Assembly (NCBI GenBank): GCA_963766345.1
Contig: CAVXZL010000012.1
Coordinates: 992,001-1,056,000, forward strand
Direction of reading: 5' to 3'
From: DASVFB01 sp963766345
Lineage (GTDB): Bacteria > Actinomycetota > Thermoleophilia > Gaiellales > Gaiellaceae
DNA length: 64,000 nucleotides
The notes beneath the pieces were generated by a model that was not told the origin of the DNA, did no database searches, and worked only from the letters and a program-made list of their open reading frames with translations. Made by a program: the position numbers and the translations under genes. Shown here piece by piece: positions 25,644 through 35,500 of this stretch. Numbering within the stretch: position 1 is the first letter of the stretch; the number at the start of each line of letters is the position of its first letter.

Positions 25644-25673
25644 GGGAGCGGCTGCCGTCGCGCGGCCGCTCCC
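25644..25673 (+). terminator. Intra-operon hairpin between binding-protein and permease genes
   Basis: Arms 25644-25652 and 25665-25673 are exact 9-base reverse complements with a 12-base loop. It lies 13 bp after the binding-protein stop and 9 bp before the permease ATG, with no U-run. It probably acts as a partial terminator or 3' mRNA stabiliser. Confidence 0.5.
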
Positions 25674-25682
25674 GATCTTCGT

Positions 25683-26399
25683 ATGAGCCTCCTCGCCAGC
25701 TTCGACTGGTCCGCGATCTGGGACAACCGCGGCCTGCTCGCCGAGGGGCTCTGGAGAACGGTTCAGGTCTCGGTGATCGGGATCGTCCTCGCGACGGCGA
25801 TCGGCCTCGTGCTCGGCGCGGTCCGCGCGTACCGCATTCCGGTGCTGAGCCAACTCGGGGGTGTCTACGTCGAGATCATCCGGAACACGCCGATCCTCGT
25901 GCAGATCGTCTTCCTCTTCTATGCGCTGCCGACGATTCACGCGATCCACGTCGGCTTCGTGAACATCGACCTCGGCAGGGCGACGACGATCTCCGGATAC
26001 ACCGCGGCCTGGCTTGCCGTCGCGGTGTGGGGCGGTGCGTTCAACACGGAGAACTTCCGCGCGGGCTTCGAGGCTGTCCCGTTTCGCTACCGCGAGGCGG
26101 CGGCGGCGCTCGGCTTCGGACGCCTCGGGACGTTCTTCCGCGTCACGTTCCCCATCGGCAGCCGGATCGCGCTTCCATCGACGATCAACACCCACATCTC
26201 GGTGCTCAAGAACACGTCGCTGCTGTACGTGATCGGCTTCGAGGAGCTGAACACTACGGCCAAGTCGATCTCGTCACTGAACTTCCGGGACGTCGAGATG
26301 CTCGCCACCGTCGCCGTGACGTATCTCGCGATCGTCTGGACCCTCTCCGGGCTGATTCGGCTGCTCGAACGCCGCCTCGCGATTCCGGAGCGCAGATGA
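25683..26399 (+). CDS. Amino-acid ABC importer permease (first)
   Basis: A 238-residue HisM/GlnP-type permease. The N-terminal LLAEGLWRTVQVSVIGIVLA and VEIIRNTPILVQIVFLFYAL are the usual family signatures. The EAA loop is FRYREAAAALGFGRLGTFFRVTFP. An insertion after 'PTIHAIHVGF' gives a slightly larger periplasmic loop. No ribosome site is apparent directly before ATG 25683, which follows the hairpin closely. Its stop overlaps the second permease start (ATGA), so the two subunits form a heterodimer. Confidence 0.92.
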   Translation: MSLLASFDWSAIWDNRGLLAEGLWRTVQVSVIGIVLATAIGLVLGAVRAYRIPVLSQLGGVYVEIIRNTPILVQIVFLFYALPTIHAIHVGFVNIDLGRATTISGYTAAWLAVAVWGGAFNTENFRAGFEAVPFRYREAAAALGFGRLGTFFRVTFPIGSRIALPSTINTHISVLKNTSLLYVIGFEELNTTAKSISSLNFRDVEMLATVAVTYLAIVWTLSGLIRLLERRLAIPERR

Positions 26400-27178
26400 G
26401 CCGCAAGTGGGATCGCATCATCACGTGGGTCATGCTCGCCGTGTTCCTGGCGATCGCGATTCCGTGGTTCGTGGACTGGTACCAGACGCGCCCGGCGTGG
26501 TGGGATCCCGTGCTGCGGTACATGATCCACACGGGCCTGAAGGAGACGCTGCGGATGGCCGTTCTCTCCGTGCTCGGAGCCACGTTGATCGGCATCACGC
26601 TCGGGACGCTGATCACGATCCGCTTCAAGCCGCTGCAATGGCTGATCCGCGGCTACATCGAGCTCTGGCGCGGCCTTCCCATCATCGTCACGATCTTCCT
26701 CATCTACTTCGCGTTCCCGCGGCTCGACGAGACGTTCTCGCTCCCGTTTTCGATCAATCCGCTCGAGGCGTTTCTCGCCGCCACCGTCGGGCTCATCCTC
26801 TGGGGCAGTGCGCAGGTTGCCGAGGCGACGCGCGGCGCGATCCAGTCGATCCCTCGCGAGCAGCACGAGGCAGCTGCGGCCGTCGGCTTCGGGTGGACGG
26901 GCACCCACGCGTTCGTGATCGTCCCGCAGGCCACGCGGAGGCTCTTGCCGCCGCTGATCGGGCTGCTCGTCAACATCGTCCAGAACACGACGATCGCGGG
27001 GCTGATCGGGGTCGGCGATGTGCTCGAGACCGGAAATCGGTCGACGGAGCGATTGCTCTTCTCGACCGGCGACGCGCATTACCTCAACATCTACCTCGCG
27101 GTGTTCGTCTTCTTCTTCGCGCTGTCGTACCCGCTCACGCGCCTCGCATCCTTCCTCGAAAAGCGGCTCGCGTCCTAG
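26396..27178 (+). CDS. Amino-acid ABC importer permease (second)
   Basis: A 260-residue permease, ATG at 26396 coupled to the previous gene. The first membrane span (WVMLAVFLAIAIPWFVDWYQ) precedes the canonical GLKETLRMAVLSVLGATLIG and IELWRGLPIIVTIFLIYFAF. The EAA loop is EQHEAAAAVGFGWTGTHAFVIVPQ. It is last in the ATPase, binding protein, permease, permease operon. Stop at 27178 is 30 bp before the protease gene, with no clear hairpin between. Confidence 0.92.
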   Translation: MSRKWDRIITWVMLAVFLAIAIPWFVDWYQTRPAWWDPVLRYMIHTGLKETLRMAVLSVLGATLIGITLGTLITIRFKPLQWLIRGYIELWRGLPIIVTIFLIYFAFPRLDETFSLPFSINPLEAFLAATVGLILWGSAQVAEATRGAIQSIPREQHEAAAAVGFGWTGTHAFVIVPQATRRLLPPLIGLLVNIVQNTTIAGLIGVGDVLETGNRSTERLLFSTGDAHYLNIYLAVFVFFFALSYPLTRLASFLEKRLAS

Positions 27179-27208
27179 CGCCGGGCGTGCAAGAGTAGGG
27201 GAGGGTCA

Positions 27209-29203
27209 ATGCTGAAGACGGTCGTCGCAGCGGCAGTGGTCGCGTCGTGCGTGCTCGCGGTCGGCGCAATGCCGAGCGAGACGCGGGCGACGGACGCATC
27301 GGTGAAGATCGACAGCCGCGTGCTGCGCGACACCGCCCGCGGAGCGACGGCGCCGATCGTCGTCTACCTCCGCGATCAGGCCGACCTGAGCCGCGCGTAC
27401 GGAATGCGCGACCAGGACGCGCGCGGCTGGTACGTCTACAGGACGCTCAAGGCGCACGCCGCCCGGACGCAGGCTCCGCTCCGCGCGTGGCTGCGGAGCC
27501 GCCACGCTCCGTACCGGTCCTACTGGGCCGCGAACATGATCGTCAGCCGCGGCGACCGGACGCTCGTGAACAAGCTCGCGGCGCGCCGCGACGTCCGCGC
27601 GATCGAGTCGGGCGCCGGCTACCGAGGACTGCAGGTCGAGCCGCTGCCGCTGCGGACCCCGCTGGCCGCGCTCGTGTCCGCGCCGACGACGCGCGCGAGG
27701 ACGGCCGCGATCGAATGGGGCGTCAACATGGTTCACGCTCCGGCGCTCTGGTCGCTCGGATTCACCGGCCAGGGCATGGTCGTCGCGAGCGCCGACACCG
27801 GCGTCAGGTGGACGCACTCCGCGGTGAAGAGCCACTACCGCGGCTGGGACGGCAGCGCGGCCGACCACGACTACAACTGGCACGACTCGATTCACTCGGG
27901 CGGCGGCTCCTGCGGCGCGAACACGCTTCAGCCTTGCGACGACAGCGCGCACGGAACGCACACGACCGGCACGGTCGTCGGCGACGACGGCGCCGGCAAC
28001 CAGATCGGCGTCGCGCCCGGCGCGAAATGGATCGGCTGCCGCAACATGGATCAGGGAACGGGCAACCCGGCCACGTACACCGAGTGCTTCCAGTTCTTCA
28101 TCGCGCCGACCGACCTCGGCGGCGGCAACGCGGACCCGACGAAGCGCCCCGACGTGGTGACCGACAGCTGGACGTGCCCGCCGAGCGAGGGCTGCGCGGC
28201 GAACACGCTGCAGACGATCGTCGAGAACACGGAGGCCTCCGGGATCTTCGTCGAGGCGAGCGCCGGCAACGCCGGGCCGAGCTGCAGCACGGTCGCCGAC
28301 CCGCCGGCGATCTACTCGTCGTCATTCTCGACGGGAGCGGTGGACAGCTCCGCCAACCTGGCGCAGTTCAGCAGCCGCGGCCCCGTGACGACGGACGGCT
28401 CGAACCGAATGAAGCCGGACGTCGTCGCTCCCGGCGTCAACGTCCGCTCGGCGGTCAACTCGAGCGACACGGCCTACTCGAACTTCAGCGGCACCTCGAT
28501 GGCGGGTCCGCACGTGTCCGGCGTCGTGGCGCTGCTCTGGTCGGCCCGGCCCGACCTCGTCCGGAACATCGCGGCGACGAAGCAGGTACTGACGGGGTCC
28601 GCGAACCCCGCGGTCGGGAACGGAGGCTCCGGCTGCGGAGGCAGCAGCACCGTGCCGAACAACAACTTCGGCTGGGGCCTCGTCGACGCCGCAGCCGCGT
28701 ACAACGGCTCGAACCACGTGCTGACCGTGAGCAAGAACGGGACCGGCACCGGCTCGGTGACGTCGGCGCCGTCTGGAGTCAGCTGCGGAACCGTCTGCTC
28801 CGCCTCGTATCCCTCCGGCGGCTCGGTCACGCTCACAGCGACCGCGGCGTCGGGCTCGTCGTTCACCGGCTGGTCGGGCGACTGCACCGGAACGGGGACG
28901 TGCACGGTGACGATGGACGGCGATCACTCGGTGACCGCGAACTTCCAGCTCGTCCGTCCGACGCTCACGGTCACGAAGGCCGGGAACGGAAGCGGCAAGG
29001 TCACGTCGAGCCCCGCGGGGATCAACTGCGGGAGCATCTGCAGCGCGACGTTCCAGCTCGGCGCATCGGTCACGCTGAAGGCGAGCCCGGCGGCAGGCTC
29101 GAGGTTCACGGGCTGGTCGGGCGACTGTGCCGGCACGAACGCGAACTGCAAGCTGAAGCTGACCGTGAACCGTGCCGCGACGGCGACGTTCGCGCTGAAG
29201 TAG
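27209..29203 (+). CDS. Secreted subtilisin-like serine protease with InlB-type repeats
   Basis: A 664-residue S8 peptidase. ATG 27209 follows GGGGAGGG. The signal peptide (MLKTVVAAAVVASCVLAVGA) is followed by a propeptide of about 140 residues and the catalytic domain with D196 (ASADTGV), H248 (DSAHGTHTTG), oxyanion N354 (SAGNAG) and S430 (FSGTSMAGPHVSG). After about residue 507 are two divergent repeats of the InlB B-repeat/'bacterial repeat' type, each with a Cys pair and ending GSSFTGWSGDCTGTGTC or GSRFTGWSGDCAGTNANC. These usually sit outside the cell. It may process extracellular proteins, perhaps the giant protein 3 kb away, but no direct evidence links them. It converges with the aminotransferase gene with a 5-bp gap. 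Confidence 0.93.
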   Translation: MLKTVVAAAVVASCVLAVGAMPSETRATDASVKIDSRVLRDTARGATAPIVVYLRDQADLSRAYGMRDQDARGWYVYRTLKAHAARTQAPLRAWLRSRHAPYRSYWAANMIVSRGDRTLVNKLAARRDVRAIESGAGYRGLQVEPLPLRTPLAALVSAPTTRARTAAIEWGVNMVHAPALWSLGFTGQGMVVASADTGVRWTHSAVKSHYRGWDGSAADHDYNWHDSIHSGGGSCGANTLQPCDDSAHGTHTTGTVVGDDGAGNQIGVAPGAKWIGCRNMDQGTGNPATYTECFQFFIAPTDLGGGNADPTKRPDVVTDSWTCPPSEGCAANTLQTIVENTEASGIFVEASAGNAGPSCSTVADPPAIYSSSFSTGAVDSSANLAQFSSRGPVTTDGSNRMKPDVVAPGVNVRSAVNSSDTAYSNFSGTSMAGPHVSGVVALLWSARPDLVRNIAATKQVLTGSANPAVGNGGSGCGGSSTVPNNNFGWGLVDAAAAYNGSNHVLTVSKNGTGTGSVTSAPSGVSCGTVCSASYPSGGSVTLTATAASGSSFTGWSGDCTGTGTCTVTMDGDHSVTANFQLVRPTLTVTKAGNGSGKVTSSPAGINCGSICSATFQLGASVTLKASPAAGSRFTGWSGDCAGTNANCKLKLTVNRAATATFALK

Positions 29204-29208
29204 CGGCG

Positions 29209-30558
29209 CTACGTGTACTCGTCCGCGACGGCGAGCGCTTCGTCGAGGATCGAGAGGCCCTCGTCCAGCTCCTCGCGCGTGATGTTGAGCGGCGGCGCGA
29301 GCATGATCACGTTCCAGTGGACGAAGAGATAGAGGCCCGCGTCGAGGGCGGCCTTCGTCAGCTGCGCGACCGGCTTCGCGTCCACGCCGGCGGCGTTGAA
29401 CGGAACGAGCGGCTCGCGCGTCTCGCGGTCGCGCACGAGCTCGAGGCCCCAGAAGAGCCCGAGGCCGCGGACGTCGCCGATCGACGGATGCCGCTCCTGC
29501 AGCGAGCGCAGCGCGTCGGCGAGGTAGCGCCCCTGCTCGGCCGAGTTCTCGACGATGCCCTCGTCGCGGAAGATGCCGATCGACGCCACTCCCGACGCGC
29601 ACGCGAGCGGATGCCCGCTGTACGTCAGTCCGCCGGCGAACGGCTTGTCGCGCACCCAGTCGCGCAGCTTCTCGTTGACGACCATCGCGCCGAGCGGCAC
29701 GTAGCCGGAGTTGATGCCCTTGGCCACGGTGAGGATGTCCGGAACGACGTCCCAGTTGTCGCAGGCGAACCACTTGCCCGTGCGGCCAAAGCCGGCCATC
29801 ACCTCGTCGAGGATGAGCACGATGCCGTGGCGGTCGCAGACCTCGCGGATCGACTGCAGGTAGCCGTCCGGGGGCGGGATCACGCCGTTCGTGCCGGTCA
29901 CGGTCTCGAGGATCACGGCCGCGACCGTGTCCGCGCCCTCGTACTGGAGGATCTCCTCGAGGTGCGGCGCGCCGGTGCAGACCGGGCACGGATCCGGATG
30001 TCCCGCCGGGCAGCGATACGTGTACGGGTCGAACATGCGCACGACCCCGGGGATGCCCGGCTCCGCGGGCCAGCGGCGCGGGTCGCCGGTGAGCGTGATC
30101 GCTCCCGCCGTGGCGCCGTGGTACGAGCGGTAGCGCGCGATCACCTTGTGCCGCCCGGTGTACCAGCGCGCGAGCTTGATCGCGTTCTCGTTCGCCTCGG
30201 CGCCACCGTTCGTGAAGAACGACATCGCGAGGTCGCCGGGCGTCACCTCCGCGAGCAGTCGCGCGAGCGTCGAGCGCGGCTCCGTCGCCATCGGCGGCCC
30301 GATCGTGCACACCTTGTCCGCCTGCTCCTTGATCGCGGCGACGAGCTTCGGATGCTGATGCCCGAGCGAGAGGTTGACGAGCTGCGACGCGAAATCGAGG
30401 TAGCGCTTGCCCTCGTAGTCCCAGAAGTAGCGTCCCTCGCCGCCCGCGACGGGGATCGGGTTGACCGCGTCCTGCACCGACCACGAGTGGAGGACGTACT
30501 CCTTCGCGTCGGCGACGACCTGCTGCCCGAGCTCGCTGTTCGTCTCGACCGTGGTCAC
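29209..30558 (-). CDS. Class III (PLP) omega-aminotransferase, beta-alanine/taurine type
   Basis: A 449-residue fold-type I aminotransferase. PLP features: FTNGGAEANENAIKLAR (phosphate site), YHGATAGAITLTGD, LILDEVMAGFGRTGKW with D251, and the Schiff-base lysine K280 in VAKGINSGYVPLGAM. A Cys-rich insert (CPAGHPDPCPVC, residues 183-194) is characteristic of the taurine-pyruvate/beta-alanine-pyruvate subgroup. It is divergent (26-bp gap) from a CoA-acylating semialdehyde dehydrogenase, a pairing that fits beta-alanine + pyruvate giving malonate semialdehyde, then acetyl-CoA. Substrate is inferred. The ATG at 30558 gives a normal-length N-terminus. Confidence 0.88.
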   Translation of the reverse strand: MTTVETNSELGQQVVADAKEYVLHSWSVQDAVNPIPVAGGEGRYFWDYEGKRYLDFASQLVNLSLGHQHPKLVAAIKEQADKVCTIGPPMATEPRSTLARLLAEVTPGDLAMSFFTNGGAEANENAIKLARWYTGRHKVIARYRSYHGATAGAITLTGDPRRWPAEPGIPGVVRMFDPYTYRCPAGHPDPCPVCTGAPHLEEILQYEGADTVAAVILETVTGTNGVIPPPDGYLQSIREVCDRHGIVLILDEVMAGFGRTGKWFACDNWDVVPDILTVAKGINSGYVPLGAMVVNEKLRDWVRDKPFAGGLTYSGHPLACASGVASIGIFRDEGIVENSAEQGRYLADALRSLQERHPSIGDVRGLGLFWGLELVRDRETREPLVPFNAAGVDAKPVAQLTKAALDAGLYLFVHWNVIMLAPPLNITREELDEGLSILDEALAVADEYT

Positions 30559-30584
30559 GCCTCGATCCTAGTACCCTTCGGGCC

Positions 30585-32102
<1,518 letters not shown>

Positions 32103-32352
32103 GCGCCGCCCGCGCCTCGCGAACGGCTTCGGCGACTGGACGGTCCGGCCCTTTGCCGCGGAGCGCGCAGACCCGGGCTCTTGCCGAGCGCGGGCACCGG
32201 GCGTTCGGGCCGGTTCTCAGAAACGAGTCGAGAAACTTCGCAAGATTGCTATTGATTTTTCTGTAGGAAGTATGAAAGGCTGCACGCGTTCTTAGTTCCA
32301 TGGGGGCGCGACTGGGGAGGTCGCGCGGACGATAAGGGGGAGAGCCCACTCA
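32103..32352 (+). promoter_or_regulatory. 250-bp non-coding leader with putative promoter of the giant gene
   Basis: No coding capacity is seen. Its middle (about 32220-32280) is notably AT-rich against the GC-rich background. A candidate promoter is TTGCTA (32246-32251) and AAGTAT (32268-32273), 16 bp apart, about 80 bp before the start. Leader length and composition suggest a regulated, long 5' UTR. The promoter call is weak; the compositional break is directly visible. Confidence 0.45.
32306..32326 (+). other. 5' UTR hairpin upstream of the giant gene
   Basis: Arms GCGCGAC (32306-32312) and GTCGCGC (32320-32326) are exact complements, and the 7-base loop TGGGGAG looks like a ribosome site. 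The real ribosome site, AAGGGGGAGAG, starts near 32334, about 10 bp before GTG 32353. A control role is possible. It does not match a riboswitch class I know. Confidence 0.4.
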
Positions 32353-32545
32353 GTGGTGCCGTCCACTGTTGGAAACGACGTACTGAGTCTGGTCGCGCTG
32401 CGCGAGCGTGCAATCCGCCTCTGGCTCGCGGCGATCGGCCTGGTCGCCTTCGGCACCGCGTACGCGGGGCCGATCGCGCTGTCGATCCAGCTTCCCGAGA
32501 CGAGCGCCCCGGTCGTGATCCTTCCGGCGCTCGAAGCTGCCCGCG
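32353..32545 (+). CDS. Giant protein segment 1: signal peptide
   Basis: Frame 1. The first about 60 residues start MVPSTVGNDVLSLVALRERA, followed by the hydrophobic core IRLWLAAIGLVAFG and an AYA site at 36-38, so cleavage after A38 is likely. The mature N-terminus continues GPIALSIQLPETSAPVVILP. After about 32540 this frame becomes Arg-rich filler, while frame 2 continues PAIEFPTLAVPKLQAAPKVP. One extra base around 32535-32545 accounts for the change. No LEPR-XLL or autotransporter extended-signal motif is seen. Confidence 0.7.
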
Positions 32546-35500
32546 ATCGAGTTCCCGACGCTCGCCGTCCCGAAGCTCCAGGCCGCGCCGAAGGTGCCGC
32601 CGGTGCAGCTTCCCGCGCGCACCGCACACCAGGGCGTCGCCCGTCACCCGGTGGCGGCGGCGTCTCCAGCTTCGGCCCGCCCAACGGCCGCGCAGCGCAC
32701 GCGCACCGCCAAGGTGCCCGTCGTCAAGAACGACTACTCGCTCACGCCGCCCGCCGCGGCGACGACGCCGGCGAAGCAGCACGACGCGTTCGCCGGCGCC
32801 CCGGTCGTCGAGGACACCGTCGGCGCCGCGACGAACGCGGCGGTTGCGACGTCGGTTTCCGACGCGCCGACGCTGCCGGAAGACCAGGCGCCCGTGCCGG
32901 TGCAGGCTTCGGCCACGGCGAACGACCTGCCCGACTACGCGCAGCAGCCGTCCGCGTACGCCGACCCCGTGCCCGCGACGCCGCAGGACGCGACGACCGC
33001 GACGACGACCGAGGTCGACCCGGAGTCGAACGAGCCGGTCGCCGCAGTCGCAACTCCGCCGGCGGCGGCGCCTGCCGATACGCCGGGGCAGGCGAGCGCG
33101 GACGCGACGGCCGCCGGCGCCGCCGCGAGCCCTGCTCCCTCGACTCCGGCCGAGACGTCCACGGCGGCCGGTGCCGGCGCGCCCGCCGCGAGCGACGCGA
33201 CGTCCGACGACGACGCCGGCTTCCGACGCGACGCCGACCACGAGCGGCTCGCCGGCGACCACGACCCCGCCGCCCGCGCCCGTCACGCCTCCGAGCTGGA
33301 CGGTCAACGCGCCGGCTGCCGGCGATCACGCGATCTCCGTCGCCACGACGGACACGGACGCCGTCGTCACGATCGACGGCGTCGCAACGACGAAGCTGCT
33401 GAGCGAGCTCACGAACGGGGTCGCGATCGTCGGCGGCGCCGGAGCCGACACGTTCACCATCGGCGCGGCTGCCTCGGCCGTGCCCGTGACGTTCGACGGC
33501 GGCGCCGGCAACGACAGCGTCGTCGGGCCGGCCGCGGACACGACGTGGAACGTCACCGGCGCCGGAGCGGGCGCCGTGGGCAACTTCACGTTCGCCAACG
33601 TCGAGACCCTCACCGGCGCGCCCGGCAACAAGGACACGTTCGTCCTGAAGGTCGGCGGCTCGCTCACGGGCGGCGTCGACGGCGGCGCCGGCGGCTTCGA
33701 CAGCCTCGTCGTCGAGGGCCCGCGCGGCAGCGTCGACTCGCAGCCGATCGACGCGCATTCGGGCATCCTCGTCGTCGACGGCGTGCCGCTCCACTACGCG
33801 GGTCTCGAGCCGATCTCGATCTCGGCCGGAAACGTCACCATCAGCGGCGCCGATCTCTCCGGCACGACGACGGAGATCGGCGACAAGGATCTCTTCAAGG
33901 TCGCGATGAACGGCGCCGGAACCTCCATCGAGGTCAAGGACTTCGACCCGACCGGCACGTTCGAGCTCACCGAGTCGCACAGCGTCTCTCTCTCCGGCCT
34001 GAGCACGCTCACGATCAACGGCGGTCTCGGAGGCGACACGGTCCAGTTCACCGGCAACGTCACGGCGCCGGGCGTGACGCTCAACGTCAACGCCGAGACG
34101 GTCAAGGTCGACGCCGGCGTGAAGGTCGACGTGGGCTCCGGAGACATCAACTTCAGCGCGTTCACGCACGACAACGGCCTGAGCGTCTTCGGGATCACCA
34201 CGACGATCCCGGTTCTCGGGGCGTCCGGCCTGGTCGACATCAGCCCGGACGACGGGGACTGGTCGTCAGGCGACGACTACGACGCCGGCGACGTCGTCGT
34301 CGACCCGACGGACCACCAGCAGTACCGCGCCTCGAACCACGTCGACAACGACACGACGGAGCCGCATTCGGATCCTGCGAACTGGGCGCCCGCGGGCTCG
34401 GCACAGTTGATCGGCCACACGATCAACCTCAAGGCGTTCGCCGGCTCGCTGACGACGACGGTCGTCGGAAATCAGACGCTCGGCACCGACCTCATCGTGG
34501 CGTCGGTCTCGAACTTCGAGAACACCGGCACCTTCACCACCACGGTCGGCGGGTCGTCGACGACGTGCAGCTACACCGGCCGCGACGTCACCTCGGGCGT
34601 CCACAAGTTCACCGGCATCTCGGGCTGCAGCGGATCCGTCTCCGACGGGGCGGAAGTCCGCAAGGACATCAGCGAGAACGGCAGCGGCACCGGCATCAAT
34701 CACGCCGGCCTCGACCTCGAGTACCACGCCAACGTCAACGTCCACGGCGCGTCGCAGATCACCGCGACCGGCGCCGTGACGCTCTCGAGCGCCGTCGACG
34801 TCACGGCCAAGGGCAACGCCGCAGGCGGCCCCGACAAGGGCAACTGGGCGGCCGGGTCGTACACGAAGGGCGACATCGTCAAGGGCTCGGACGGCAAGCG
34901 CTACGCCGCGACGAAGGACATCGTCGCCGGCTCCAGCGACGACAAGGATCCGGTCTCGAACCACGGCCTGCTCGACGCATGGACGGAGGCCAAGGATCAC
35001 GACGCCTCCGTCGCGGCGACGTTCGTGCTCGCGATCGCCAAGAGCCAGCTCTCCGGCACGAGCGCGATCTCCGCGGCCGGCCAGAACGTCACGATCGGCT
35101 CGAACGTCAAGACGAACGTCTCCACGAACGCCGACTCCTCGGCCTCCGGCCTCGGCGCCGGCATCGCGGTCGCAGTCTTCGTCACGCAGTCGGAGGCGTT
35201 CATCGACAGCAACGCGGCCACGCCGGTGAGCGCCGCCAACCTCGCGATCAACGCCGACACGGACAACGCGGCGCCGACGAGCGGGAAGTCGAGCCCGAAG
35301 GGCTCGGACGGCAACGCGAGCAACTCGACGAACGCGAACACGCCGCTGCAGTCCGCGAGCACGAACGTCGACGGCGGCGGCCAGAGCCTCGCCGGCGGCT
35401 CGCTCACCGTGAAGTCGACCGCCGGTTTCGCGGCGAGCGGGACGTTCACGGTCGCCGGCATCGGAGGCACGTGCACCTACAAGTCGATCGACGGCACGCA

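Noticed and set aside
32281..32352. c-di-GMP or other riboswitch in the giant gene leader
   Set aside because: I see a simple hairpin but none of the conserved bases of c-di-GMP-I, c-di-AMP, cobalamin or other common classes.
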